Positions 1 through 11,572 of a DNA stretch of 64,000 bases are shown here, in pieces. Each line of letters begins with the position of its first letter. Within the stretch, counting starts at the first letter, position 1. Position numbers and translations under genes: made by a program. The stretch is from Termitomyces sp. T153 (lineage: Eukaryota; Basidiomycota; Agaricomycetes; Agaricales; Lyophyllaceae). The notes below the pieces were generated by a model. It ran no database searches, had not been told where the DNA came from, and saw nothing but the letters and a program-made list of their open reading frames with translations. The DNA lies in NCBI GenBank assembly GCA_018296165.2, contig JACKQL020000021.1, forward strand, positions 806,001-870,000. Reading direction: 5' to 3'.

Positions 1-221
1 GCTAAACTGGATAAGGAAGTAGAAGGTGGTGAAAATAGGAAGGAATTACCAAAAACAGGTTGTACTAATATAATAGGCATGATCACTGCCCTTTCTGCTC
101 CAACAGCCTGGGATAATCAGTTCTGTCAGTGAAGTGCTAAACTGGGTAAGGAAGTCGAAGGTGGTGGAAATAGGAAGGAATTACCAAACAGGTTGTACTA
201 ATATAATAGGCATGGTCACCA
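1..221. repeat. Tandem duplication of about 86 bp
   Basis: Bases 1-86 and 136-221 are near-identical direct repeats, both starting gctaaactgg and running through aataggaaggaattacc. They are separated by about 49 bp. The repeat covers the end of exon 1 and the start of the intron of the antisense accessory gene remnant, so it is a local duplication inside a decaying element. Confidence 0.8.
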
Positions 222-475
222 CCCAAACCTGGGAAAGCCTTTGCAGTATTGCAGATCTCAATGACAGCCAAAGCAAACAATGGCAAGTTGCAGGACTGCT
301 GTAATTGTTTGGTTAGAGTCATGCTTCACTGCACACTTAAGGTTGGCAAAATGGTTGGGAGTGGCAAGGGTAGCCAGTGCAGAGGGTTGTGAAGCTTTGC
401 AGGGTGTAGTTGGGATAACAGCATGGACCGAAGGAGCTGTGGGGGTGAATGCCCAGACTAAAAGGGTGATTGATT
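1..475 (-). pseudogene. Antisense accessory gene of Gypsy element 0, exon 1 remnant
   Basis: Degenerate copy of the accessory gene that lies antisense to gag-pol in this Gypsy group; the rest is beyond the window start. The minus strand shows a TTPCK motif (about 395-405), a PNHFANLKCAVKHDSN stretch and, after a frameshift, AVIEICNTAKAF. These match the exon-1 segments TTPCK, PNFYGMLQHAVKYDAH and AVIGLCNTAAAF of the copy at 43073-44388. It lies left of the polypurine tract and 3' LTR of a plus-strand element, so it is antisense to that element like the other copies. No function is known. The homology is read by eye and is convincing at the motif level. Confidence 0.6.
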
Positions 476-594
476 AGGAGGGATTGAGCTAGAAAAACTT
501 TTTCTATTCAAAGGCAAGTGGGAATCAAATCTTGAGAAGGCTTACCTGAGTGGTTGAGCTGACTGAGGGCAGTCAGTAGTTGGTGTGGGGGAGG

Positions 595-1495
595 TGATAT
601 GGTGGTCTCAAACTCAAGACAAGAGGGAAAAGAAGTCCAACAACATTATATTATTATAAGATGATATAGTGTACAAAAAAGGCTGAAAACTGTAAGCCAA
701 TACAAATGTCAAAAACTGTAGATGTGGATGTACCTCAACAAAGTATAACCACTGCATAGAATAAATGAAAAAGCAGCCCAAAAAGCCAGTTGACAATACC
801 AAGGAAACAAGCCATCAAGATTGCAGGGCACAGGAGAAGTGGCATTTCCAGGGATCAGCAAACATATTGGCATGATTGACAACCTGAGTAGCCAATGCCA
901 AGATAGGTACTGGGTTAGACCATCAACATGTTAACAGCTGGTCCAGTGAGAAACTCCTGTTTGACTGCCTTGCCAGCTCACCATATCTATGGCTATGTCA
1001 CCATGGGGAGGAGGGAACTAAGGACTGGAAAGGTAAGGATAAACTGGGAGAAAAAGAAGGAAAAGGACAAACTATGGCTGCCAAGACCTGGCCATGTAGT
1101 GACTGCAATGCCCAGCCCACTAACTGGTGGACTGCATAACCAGACAAAGACAAAAGCATGCAGGAATAGGCTGGGTCCATGCACAAAGGAAGATGTATAA
1201 AAAGGGTGGGATTTTGAGAAGAGACTCCAAGCAAAGTACTAGCTATGGCCTAGAGATCCCTAGGGAGCAGATTTCTTAGGCCAACAAACTTTTACTTGCT
1301 TCATTATTATATTTTGCTTGAGCCTTGTGATCAGACTTGACCCAGTTGAGTTTGTAATCTAAATCATATAAAATCTACTTTCTACAACACTTTTGAGTGA
1401 GCTATGTGAAATGAAGTCCCAAAAAACTTTGTCAATCTGAGTTTTGGTTGATTGATCTAGTCCATCAGTACAATCAGAACTTATATTTTGCATCA
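595..1495 (+). mobile_element. 3' LTR of Gypsy element 0
   Basis: Starts TGATATGGTGG directly after a purine tract (582-594, gtgtgggggagg) and ends ...TTGCATCA, giving TGAT/ATCA termini. The inner motif ggctgaaaactgtaagcc is shared with the LTRs of elements 1 and 2. The preceding gactgagggcagtcag is the reverse complement of the sequence beside the element 2 LTR. The element is therefore plus-oriented with its body left of the window. Bases 1496-1694 after it hold no recognisable gene. Confidence 0.7.
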
Positions 1496-1699
1496 ATATG
1501 ATGGAGGAGGATCACAAAAATGAAGGAATTTTTGCTATAACCAAGCACTTCCGTCCTAATGCTCTACTCATTGAACACAGCCATTTTCTGTTGTATTGGA
1601 CCTGTTTACCTTCCTTGACTTTCAACTTAACAAGCCAAGTCTCTAACAACCATTTGCTTGGCTGGAGGACGTATGTAGGGAAATCATGCCCATTATCCA

Positions 1700-2818
1700 T
1701 GTCACGACCCGTTCCCTGGACCCCTGTACTTCACCCAACAAACCCCCGTCCCCCTGGAACCTCCCCTAACACTTTGTCAAACTTCTCCAGCACTCCATGC
1801 CTACTCCGGCTAACTCCGACGGCCCCCTGGCCAACTCCAATGTCTTCCCCACAGCTGCCAGCACTTCCCCTGGACTTCCTGAGCCCCTGAGACCACTCCT
1901 CCACCATGCCTGACCCCATTACACATCATCAACTCAACACCCTGGCTCCCCTGACTTACCCTGGAGTATCACAACAACCTCAGAATGGACTGTGTCAACA
2001 ATTGATCCCATCAACATATCAACATGGCCTGCCCTCTGGTTGTAACCGACACCCGTCAACTCTGTCAAGCTCCACCAAGCTCCACCACCACAGCCGACAT
2101 TCATGGAGCTCTTCAGTAGTTAGTATATAAGACGTAGAATAGCTCCTTGTACTCTAGTCTGGAGATTATCTACCTACCTGCCTTATCTGATGTGTTTCTG
2201 ATTGTTTCTTCTTGTGTTTTGTGTTCCATGTCTTGTTTTCCTTATTCTCAGTCTCCTGGTCTTATCCCATCTCTATTCCATTATCATGTTGTTATCGTTC
2301 CATGTCTCCGCCTGAATCTATTCTCATTCTTGTCTCATCTTTGTCTCATTTTGTTCAACTCCATCTCATCTCGTTGATTCTGTCTATCGTCTTCAAGTCC
2401 TCTTGACTATAGCGTCCTCACAAACTCTGCAGTTATGATTATGAACCTCTGACACTCTTTACCAACCCCGGACCCTGCTATATGCTCAGCTCTGAACCCA
2501 ATCAATCCCTGTTGATCCTCCATCAGAACTCCGGCTCTGCTCCTGTCATCCATGTAGCCTCCGCCTCCTCTGCACCTGCAATACTCACACATGGACTTAT
2601 GCCTGAACTCTGCCAAGCCCATCCCCCTTCCCTGCAACTCATCCTCTACTCCTCCGGACCTCCCTGGACTTGCCTGGATCAATTTCCTCTGGCTATCCTC
2701 ACAGGTCCCCAGTGTTTGGAACACCTCTGAGTGCCCAGTTGTCAGTGCAGGGAATCACGTCCGCCTAGTAAGGACTTGCCCAGTGTAGCTGAGCCCCCAT
2801 GGTCAGCAGAACCTGACA
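1700..2818 (+). mobile_element. Solo LTR, Gypsy family D
   Basis: Runs from TGTCACGACCC to ...AACCTGACA with terminal inverted TGTCA/TGACA, and is flanked by a perfect 5-bp target-site duplication atcca (1695-1699 and 2819-2823). The same LTR occurs at 12757-13834 (inverted), 34465-35611 and, 5'-truncated, before 58082. This copy keeps more CpG than the others, so it is probably the youngest. Open frames inside it are not regarded as genes. Confidence 0.9.
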
Positions 2819-2847
2819 ATCCACTCCTTTTGATTTAGTCTTATCTC

Positions 2848-3274
2848 TGTTGCAATCTGCTTTGCAGAGACACCATAAGTGTGCCTGTATCATTGTCATA
2901 TTCTTTCTTTATCTTTTCACTATATCACACTGGCCACCCTTGCATTGTTATAACCTACACAATGGACAATGGATGACATACTACATATATAGTAGAGTAG
3001 CAATAACAGGCACCCTCAGTCAATTATCTTATGGACTGAGGGTGAGCTATCATTTAACTACAAGGATGTCATCAAGGTACACACACACCTTATGGACTGA
3101 GGGTGAGCTATCATTAAATACATATACTTACTATACTAAATGTACCCTAAAGTGGATCACTTACTAGTGTCCATGTTTCTTAGGTACAGAATTTAGTTGA
3201 TTATCTTACGGACTGAGGTGGATCACTTACTAGTGTCCATGTTTCTTAGGTATACCCAAGTTTAGATTCCAACA
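2848..3274 (+). repeat. Copia 5' LTR, 427 bp
   Basis: TGTTGCAATC ... GATTCCAACA with TGTTG/CAACA ends. It is 60 bp longer than the 3' LTR because of an internal duplication around 3060-3120 that repeats ttatggactgagggtgagct. Confidence 0.9.
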
Positions 3275-3529
3275 GGCTATGGGAGTGTTGCTGCTCTAGG
3301 AACTCAGATCTGAACTTGTGCTTTACCCTATCTCCTGGACCATCTCTAATCTATGCACGGCTTGCATAGAGATCTCTTTGTCTTTCCCAACAATCTAATC
3401 TATGTGTGGCTTGCGTAAAAATCTCTCTTTGTATTCTTCAAATTGTGAAATTTCTTGCATTGAGAATACATCGTAACTACTTCTGATGGTGGAAAAGCAT
3501 CCTCTACCCCTCCTATGCCCTGAGATCCC

Positions 3530-4888
3530 ATGTTCAGCTCCAATCAGATTATCAAGATGCATTGGATCAACAATTCTTTGAATCCTCTGGTATTACCTCT
3601 GGGGAAAGTGACTGCAAGCTGGACAGGCCATACTCCTAACAAAGATGATGGGAAATGGTCTGACTGGTCATATAGTATGGGTCTGGAACTGTTGATGGCA
3701 CAGCTTTGGGAATATGTCTTCAACTCACCTGCCACTCCACATGCTACATGTGAAGCACATGCATACCATGCCCTTGAAGGAAATAATTGTCTTGCTTGTT
3801 CTTTCATAAAGAGGGCACTTTCCCCATCCAAGCAGAAACTGTGTGTGGAGGAATGAAATCCTCTGAGCTTGTGGCGCTACTTGAAGGAACAACATGGAGG
3901 CACTGTACCTGTTCAACAAGTGTGATTGCTCCAAGAAGCTCTGATGACAAAATGCTCCCCATCGGAATCACTAACAGAAACAGTGGACAGGATTTTCAAG
4001 AAAGTAGACCATGCCTTTGATGCTGATGAAGTCACAAAGGAGTTACTTTAGTCCATTGCTGTACTCTCAGCCCTATCCAACAGATCATATGCCCATATCC
4101 ATTCCATCATATTGCGTGACCTCACAGCTACCACTGACATTAAGAAATATGGCCCAGCTGAGATTCAACAATTCCTCAAGGGCAAGCAAACTCTGATTGA
4201 CACAGATAAAACAAGCACCACACCTGCCAACACAACACCAACTGCTTTTACAGCAAAGATCTCAAAATATGATAGGCTAATTTGTAGTGGATGTAAGTCC
4301 TGGGGACACCCCAACTTTAGGGGACACACATTACCTTGGTGTATCCTTGAAGGTGGCAGTATGGCTGGAAAGACTGTGGAGGAATCCAGGAAAGCCAGAT
4401 TGGCGCACTATGAAGCACAATGCAAGACAAAAGACAAAGTAGAAACAACATCAAGAATCATGGTAACCCAACCTGGCAGGTTGGCTTTCATCATTGAGGA
4501 TGATGCAGACACAATTGCAGCCCATATTTTGACCCAGGGAGGAAAGTTTACTGTTCCTGCAAAGGCCAAATTTGCTGGCCTTGCATTGGATGAGCTCCCA
4601 AGTGCAGGATTGGTTGAAGACATGGAAATGTTAGAATTCAACACCCTGGTTGCAGTCGAGGAGGAGCCACAAGTAGGAATTGACTGGTACAAACACACCA
4701 ACTGCAATCAAAACAACAAAACAGTCTTATCAAGCCCTACAATTCCCTTTTACATCTTGCCATTTTATCTTGATTCAGGCACAACAGAAGCATCAGTCTT
4801 TGCATGGAAGGAGGAGTGTCCGTCAAACTTGATAATGCCTTATATGTGCCAAAGTCCATGGTCCACCTATAATCTATCAGCAAGTTAG
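3530..4888 (+). pseudogene. Copia gag and protease remnant
   Basis: Gag-like open frames at 3530-3856 and 4112-4888. The second holds a zinc-knuckle-like cysteine/histidine cluster at about residues 59-78 (C-x2-C-x4-H ... C) followed by the motif GGSMAGKTVEE, which usually follows the knuckle in fungal Copia gag. A retropepsin-like DSGTTEASVF lies near residue 220. Frames are broken between the blocks, so no functional polyprotein can be made. Confidence 0.75.
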
Positions 4889-5039
4889 CCAAACGTGCTG
4901 GAATTGCTACTACATTCAATGAAGCAGGAGCCACACTTATCAAGAAATCGACTCAAACCCTCATAGCCACAGGATCTCTGCTTGCAAAAAAGGACCTTTA
5001 TGCCCTCAATCTATACCTTGATCATGCATTCACAGTACA

Positions 5040-6106
5040 TGCCACACCAGATCTCAGGACCTGGCATAACAGACTCAGACATGCAAATTATTAGGAAATA
5101 ATGCAGATGGCACATACCAGAATGATCAAAAGTATGCCTGGAACTTTCCCTTCAAAACTCCCAAAATGTAACCACTGCATTCTCAGTAAACAGGCATGAA
5201 TGCCTGTACCAAAGCAGAGGGAGGAAGGGCAAGGGGCATAAGGCAATGAAGAGGCTTGAGAAAGTCTGGGTGGACTTAACTGGTCAGGTGGCAGTGGTTT
5301 CACATACAGGAAATCTGTATGTTATGAACATTGTTGATGACAATAGCAATAAACCATGGTTGATTCTGTTAAAAACTAAAGGCAAAGCTTTTGGTGAACT
5401 GCAGGCTTGGGTATCAGCACACAAAAATGAAACTGGAGAGAAGCTTAAAGTTCTGTGGACCAGACACAATGGGGAACTCACTGGCTTGGAACATAAGGCC
5501 TGGTACAAATCAAGGGGCATTATACTTGAAGTCAGCACTGCTTACATGTCAGCACACATAGGATGGGTCAAAAGAATGCACTGAACCTTGATGGCGAAAG
5601 GTTGTTCTATGTGAGATGCTGTGAAGTGCCCACCTTTCTTATGGGATGAGTTTTATCTAACTGCAATGCACCTTCATGGTAAAACAAAAACTTTGGTCAC
5701 TGAGGAGGTCACACCAGATGAGCTCTGGTATGGAGGAAAACCAGATTACTCATACATCTGTGAGATAGGGTGTCAAGCATTTGTACTGATCCTCAATAAA
5801 CACAACCTAAAAATATATGAATGGTTGATTGAGTGCATTTCAATTGGCTATGACCTTAACTCAAAAGCATATAGATGCTATGAAAGGACGTCAAGGAAGG
5901 TATATAGTTCTTACCATGTTCACTTCATTGAAAGCCATGAAGATTCAACCACATCATCCCTGACAACATGCAAAGACCACACTGTTGACAAGCCTGATTT
6001 TCCATCCATAAACTCGATATTAAAGAACTCCTCTCTGAGCCCATCCTCCCAACCAGATGACAACGAGCGCATGCAAATTCCTAATATTGAGCCTGAGGAG
6101 CCATAA
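5040..6106 (+). pseudogene. Copia integrase remnant
   Basis: The GAG-pre-integrase motif DLRTWHNRLRHANY is at 5050-5091 and a C-x2-C motif follows near 5165. The core at 5246-5584 begins KVWVDLTG (first catalytic Asp). The second block reads WTRHNGEL where Copia integrases have T-D-N-G, so that Asp is lost. The segment 5621-6106 carries the C-terminal integrase region with an FLWDEFYLTAMHL-type helix and VYSSYHVHF. Several stops separate the parts. Dead integrase. Confidence 0.8.
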
Positions 6107-6509
6107 AGGTTGCCTGACAACCCTATACCACCAGCAAACAAAGAGGACCTGCACATTCAACCTCCAGCACACCAACAACAAATGCCTGCACCAGGAGAGG
6201 CGCCTTTTTGATGTTCAAACCACATACCAATACCAATGGTGAAGATTGCTCCAGAAGGTCAATTGGAATCATGACTGGAAAAAGCAGTTAGAGAATCAAA
6301 GGAAGCAGCCACTGGAATAAGAGATGCATGCATGGAGAGACGCAAGGCAATCGATGAACTTCAACAAGCAGCTGTGGAAAACAACAATGACATGGATGTG
6401 GGTGTGGATGGTGTTGATCAAATACTGATGGTGCTTAATGCATTTGAGGGCTGACCTGGTCTCAATCAGGGGGAGGACCCGGACACCCCAAAAACACTGG
6501 ATGAGGCAT

Positions 6510-8035
6510 GGGAGTCAACTGACTGGCTGAAATGGGAGGCATTGTATGGAGAAGAGATAAGTTCACTGAGAGGGATGGGAGTCTGGACACTGGTCCCTCA
6601 TGAGAATGTCCCCACAGGACAAAAGATTTTTAAGGGGCAACCGGTATTCACCATAAAGCACAACAAACATGGCAAGATTACCAGATGGAAGACATGACAT
6701 GTCCTTCAAGGATATACTATAATACAAGGATGAGACTATAACAAATCTACCTCACTGACAGCATGCACAGAATCCTGGTGAATCTTACTCCACATGGCAG
6801 CTACCCTAGGTTGGGATGCCACTCAGATCTATGTCAAGACTGCTTTCCCAAATGGAATCTTACCCAAAGACAAACAGATATACATGCAACAGCCAAAAGA
6901 ATTTGAGGAAGAGGGGAAGGAGAACTGGGTATGCAAGTTGTTGAGACCAATTTATGGGATGAAGCAGGTGGGGAGGATATGGAACAGAACATTGGATGAG
7001 GTCATGAGAAAACTGGGATTTGTTCAGTTGAAATGTGAGGCTTGCCTTTACTACTGGAAGACTAATCAGGGCACAGTAATTGCAGGGGTACACATTGACG
7101 ACTTCCTGTCAATTGCAGATTCAAAAGAAGCCAACAGTAACTTCAAGGAAGAGTTGAAGAGAACATGGACCATTTTGGACCTAGGGACACCACACCATAT
7201 TGTAGGGATTGTGGTTGAATGGGATCACCCAAAGAAGCAAGTCTTTCTCTCACAAACAGTCCTAATTGACTGACTAGTATCACAATATGGCCAGTCCATG
7301 GCATCACCTTTGGCAGTACCCATGGAGCCAGGACTGAAACTTCAACATGTTGATAGGTCAAAACTCATGCCCGATGAACTTGAAAAAATAAATCACATTC
7401 CCTATCAAAATTAAGTAGGCAGCTTGTTGTGGCTCACCATTTCTACAAGACCAGACATTCAGTATGTAGTCCAGCAACTCTCACAATTCCTTGACTGCTA
7501 CATGAGCATACATTGGCATGCAGCCATATAGGTGGTACATTATTTGAAGGGAACTCGTACTATGCAACTATGACTGGGAGGCGACGGGCCCATTAACCTC
7601 ATTGGTTTCACTGATTCAGACTGGGCAAATTGCCTCAACATGTGGCAAAGTGTTGGCAGCTATGCTTGGTCTTTAGGATCTGGACTAGTATTGTGGTTGA
7701 CAAAGAAACAATGAACAGTGGCTGCATCATCTTGTGAAGCAGAGTACATGGCGGCTTTTGAGGCTGCACAGGAATGTATTTGGTTGAGGATGGTGATGGA
7801 GGCTCTAGGATACCCCACAGGAGGAGCAACAACAATACTTTGCAACAACAATTCAGCAATAAACTTATCTGAAGACCCACACCTTCACTCGTGAGTCAAG
7901 CACGTTGACATAAAGTATCACTAAGAAATAGTCATGTGATATATTAACACAAAGGACAACATTGCGGATATGTTTACAAAAGCCCTACTGACTCCACAGT
8001 TTGCTCAGCAACCAGCTATCTTAGGTCTTGGGTAG
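6510..8035 (+). pseudogene. Copia reverse transcriptase and RNase H remnant
   Basis: RT begins near 6520 (WKWEALYGEEISSL-like). The longest open part is 6794-7273 with DVKTAFPNG-like and YGMKQVGRIWN motifs and the catalytic box VHIDDFL. The block 7580-8000 is RNase H, with TDSDWANC, SSCEAEYMA, KHVDIKYH and the terminal NIADMFTKAL motif. Stops occur at 6696, 7273, 7713 and elsewhere. The order after integrase confirms Copia. Confidence 0.9.
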
Positions 8036-8078
8036 ATGATTTTGCACAAGGAGGAGCAACACTTATGGTGAGGAGGAG

Positions 8079-8445
8079 TGTTGCGATCTGCTTTGCAGGG
8101 ACACCGTAAGTGTGCCTGTATCATTGTCATATTCTTTCTTTATCTTTTCACTATATCACACTGGCCACCCTTGCATTGTCATAACCTACACAATGGACAA
8201 TGGATGACATACTACATATATAGTAGAGTAGCAATAACAGGCACCCTCAGTCGATTATCTTATGGATTGAGGGTGAGCTATCATTTAACTACATATACTT
8301 ACTATACTAACTGTACCCTAAAGCGGATCACTTACTAGTGTCCATGTTTCTTAGGTACAGAATTTAGTCAATTATCTTACGGACTGAGGCAGATCACTTA
8401 CTAGTGTCCGTGTTTCTTAGGTACACCCAAGTTTAGATTCCAACA
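8079..8445 (+). repeat. Copia 3' LTR, 367 bp
   Basis: TGTTGCGATC ... GATTCCAACA, directly after the purine tract aggaggag. It lacks the 60-bp inner duplication of the 5' LTR and carries several point differences, so the insertion is not recent. Confidence 0.9.
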
Positions 8446-8450
8446 ATCTC

Positions 8451-8703
8451 TGACATCTACAGAATCCTTATTGCCTTACCTAACCGATCTACATATATAA
8501 GGGCCGGAGATACTAGGAGAGGGTAGTTTCTCGTAATTCAGGACTTATCTCAGTTCTATGTGATTCTCCAAGCTTTGTGTGACCCGACATCTGCTTACTA
8601 CAGCAACCTCGCATCACATGTTATGTCACAGTTCCCTTCTGGCTACATAGTCAGGCCTAGTCACGGCCAAACCACATACTTTCTGTGTCACCACTCTTAA
8701 GAG

Positions 8704-8737
<34 letters not shown>

Positions 8738-8797
8738 ATATATAGACTTCCTTCATCATCCATCAACTTAGCCTTGTTTAGTTGTTTGTCAGATGCC
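8451..8797. other. Non-coding spacer with TATC microsatellite
   Basis: No gene recognised. It contains a TATA-like acatatataagg near 8490 and a (TATC)n tract at about 8705-8740. CpG is frequent, unlike the flanking transposons, so this is probably host DNA or an old LTR remnant. Confidence 0.5.
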
Positions 8798-9239
8798 CAC
8801 TGCCTGCCGAAACCCGAGAATTACCCGATAGGTCAATGAAAATGAACATGTTCTTCAAGGTTTTGATGAACTCGAGGTAATGGAAGTTGAGCCAATCAGA
8901 GTCATGATTATGTATTCGATAATTCGATAATATCTGAGATCAGGTGGACAAGGATAAGGTCAGCCTATGACAAAACGTGCTGTAGAAAACAATTCGACAT
9001 TTCAAAACAGTACATGATCAAGAACATTATTTCCTTTCAAGCACCTTTCATATTGATACATAGACCCCTCTGACTTATCCTTGTTTATCTGATCTCTAGG
9101 ATGTTATCTAATACATACCCATGAATCTGATTGGCCTCAACGTCTCCTCACTCACCTCGACATCCATCACATCGACTTCATCAGAAAATTGAAGAATGTT
9201 TTCATGGGCTTATCGGGCAATTCTCGGGTCTCGGCAGTG
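8798..9239. mobile_element. Foldback / MITE-like element with long inverted arms
   Basis: Left arm from 8798 (cactgcctgccgaaacccga) and right arm ending at 9239 (tctcggcagtg) are reverse complements over roughly 200 bp with scattered mismatches. Matching blocks include acccgagaatt, gccaatcag, tatgtatt, gagatcag and acaaggataag. The centre is near 9020. No open frame fits a transposase. No target-site duplication is clear. It ends 96 bp before the P450 start codon. Confidence 0.75.
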
Positions 9240-9335
9240 ATCCATCGTTATGGAAACGTGCTGTATGAAAATAGCTGCAGTCCGTGATAACTGCCTCTTG
9301 CGCAGTCCAAGTTCGAGCTGCAAAGGAAACTCCTA

Positions 9336-11543
9336 ATGATCTACCAGCTCTTTTTCGCTGCCGCTTCCCTTACTATCCTCTTGATCCTTCTCTGGCGTGA
9401 GGACCTACACGGCCATGACGATGTCGCATTGGTACCCGGCCCAGACAGCGATTCTTTCCTTACCGGTCAGTGCAAATTTACTGCTTGACTAAGTCTAATG
9501 CTAACGAAAGGCAGGCAATATGCAGACTCTCGCCGCAGCGTCCAGTGATACAGCTGCACTAACTTGGTCGAAAGTTTATGGCGGGGTTGTCAAGCTCCAT
9601 GGTGTCGTCGGGGTCCGTCGTCATACTCTGCTTGTCTCAGACCCTGCCGCTCTCCGTCGCATCTTTGGTTCATCTGCGGGACAGTGGGATCTTAGACCCC
9701 GCGACCTGGCTTCCTTCAGGGAGAAGTTCGGACCCGGGGTTGCCGGCGTTGAAGGTGCAGACCATGTTCGACAGCGCCGAGTCATCTCGCAAGCATTTGG
9801 ACCTGCAGAGATTCGCAAAATGACTGCGTCAGTACAATCAGTCTCAAACAATGTATGGCGCTGCTTCCCTGAGCTCGTTTGGAGCTTTTTTTTCTTACCA
9901 ATTGGAACCACCCACATAGATGCGTTCAGCGTTGCGGAGAGCATGCTTCGAGCAGTCTGATACGGGTATGACTACAATGAACGTGCTTGACTGGACTAGG
10001 CGGTGTGCTCTAGACTCTCTCATGATGTTTGCCTTCGGCGTTTGTGTTGGCGCGATAGACGATCCCGTTAAGAGCCATGACATCTTGCATGCCTTTGATT
10101 TGATGCTGTAAGTAAGATTAGGTATCTCATTGGAAATGTATTGAAAGCTGACTCCTTGGACTTATCCTTATCAGCGAAGATTGCCTTGGGAAGACAGATT
10201 CTCTCCGCTTCTTCCTTCGTGAAACCGCACAGGCGGGCTGGCTTGCGAGTCTGGCTGGCATTGCACTCATTGACTGTAACTTCTTCCTTTCAGCCTTTAA
10301 AACTTTCAAACGAGCGGCTCAGTTCAGCACATGGGTTCGAGAGACAAGGGAACAAAATGGCAGCCTCAACAATGGCGACGACCTTCTCTCTGCCTTGGGT
10401 TCGCCACGGATTATTTGATCCCAATTTAGACACTAATCCTTCCGGACAGATCGAGCAAATCATTCACACTCAGCAAAGCATAGGCTTTCGAACGAAGAGA
10501 CAATTGCACAGATTAAGTTTGTAAGGTTTCCTCTCCTCGTGTGACGTTGCTAATATTTTCAGCTTATCAGCATGATCCTCTTTGCCGGTAAAAGTCTTAT
10601 TTTTTTTTCATAAATAGATGTTATTCGAAACACCGATTCAGGTCATGATACCGTTTCTACCACTCTCGCAATGCTGCTCAATGATCTGGCCAACCATCCT
10701 ACAGTTCAAGAACGTCTTCGCAAGGAAGTTAGCACAAAGCAAGTGGAGATCGGCGGAGACGATGTAACGTTCACTCAGGAAGATTACGATAATATGCCTT
10801 ACCTGAATGCTGTACTCAAGGTACGCCTCGTTTGATAGACCAATTTCGGCACTTTCAGCTGAGACTGCTCCATCCCAGGAAACAATGCGATTGAACCCTG
10901 TCCTTGGGCAAATCGCGCGCAGCAACCGTGCTGACGATGTTCTTCCTCTCACGGAGCCTATTGATACTCCCGATGGACGAACACTCACCGAGATCGCTGT
11001 CAGCAAAGGCACGTGGGTTGTCATCGATATCGCATCTTCTAATCGGAGGAAGGATGTGTGGGGCGAGGACTCTGAGTCTTTTGACCCAGAGCGATGGTTA
11101 AAAAGTGAGCAGAGCCTGCCTCTAACAAAAACGCCCGGAAATGTGTATGGAAACTTGATGAACTTTATGGCTGGGAGTACGTCTCTTCTAAGTATTTTAC
11201 CATACGAATTTCTGATAAAGTCCCGGTTATCTTCTAGATCGTACTTGCCCCGGGTTTGTTCTCCAGTCTTTGTTACTGTATGTTGATTTAAACTGACCCA
11301 ACTCTATTAGCTGGCGTATTGCTGTCCTCGAACTGCAGGCGTTCATATGTGACATAATCCAAGGCTTCCGTATCCACCCCATCCCCGGTTCAACTGTCGT
11401 ACGTGAATTCCATGGGGTTTCTATTCCAAAGGTACGTAAACTTCCCTTTCTCCATCCAGGCTCCGCCTAAACACTCTCCATAGGTTGCCGAAAAACCTAT
11501 AAAAGGAGGAGAAGTCCCGTTGATACTTGAGGCCCTCTCATGA
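9336..11543 (+). CDS. Cytochrome P450 monooxygenase, 11 exons, intact
   Basis: Exons, assigned by eye from GT-AG sites and frame: 9336-9465, 9515-9852, 9920-10107, 10175-10398, 10474-10520, 10563-10587, 10642-10820, 10879-11176, 11238-11253, 11311-11431, 11484-11543. They total 1626 nt and give 541 residues, normal for a fungal P450. An N-terminal hydrophobic anchor (residues 3-20) precedes a PGP hinge, indicating ER membrane attachment. Motifs in order: RQRR in the helix-C region, AGHDT (oxygen-binding I helix), ETMR (ExxR), FDPERW (PERF), and FMAGNRTCPG (heme loop with the Cys ligand). The reaction is predicted NADPH-dependent monooxygenation via a P450 reductase; the substrate is unknown. 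The exon 2/3 junction is the least certain. No biosynthetic neighbours are present; both flanks are repeats. CpG content is far higher than in the transposons around it. Confidence 0.93.
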
Positions 11544-11572
11544 CTTACTGTGTGTAGACAATTATAATGTAT

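Larger units (their letters stand above)
2848..8445 (+). mobile_element. Ty1/Copia retrotransposon, decayed, with LTRs and TSD
   Basis: A full-length element of about 5.6 kb bounded by related LTRs (2848-3274 and 8079-8445) and a perfect 5-bp target-site duplication atctc (2843-2847 and 8446-8450). Domain order is gag, zinc knuckle, protease, GAG-pre-integrase, integrase, RT, RNase H, which is the Copia order. Many stops and frameshifts make it dead. A purine tract aggaggag (8071-8078) abuts the 3' LTR. Confidence 0.95.

Noticed and set aside
9920..9960. Alternative frame DAFSVAESMLRAV at the start of P450 exon 3
   Set aside because: It looks P450-like but hits a TGA at once; the other frame splices in phase with exon 2 and continues into VLDWTRRCALD. 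I kept the latter but note the junction is the weakest in the gene model.
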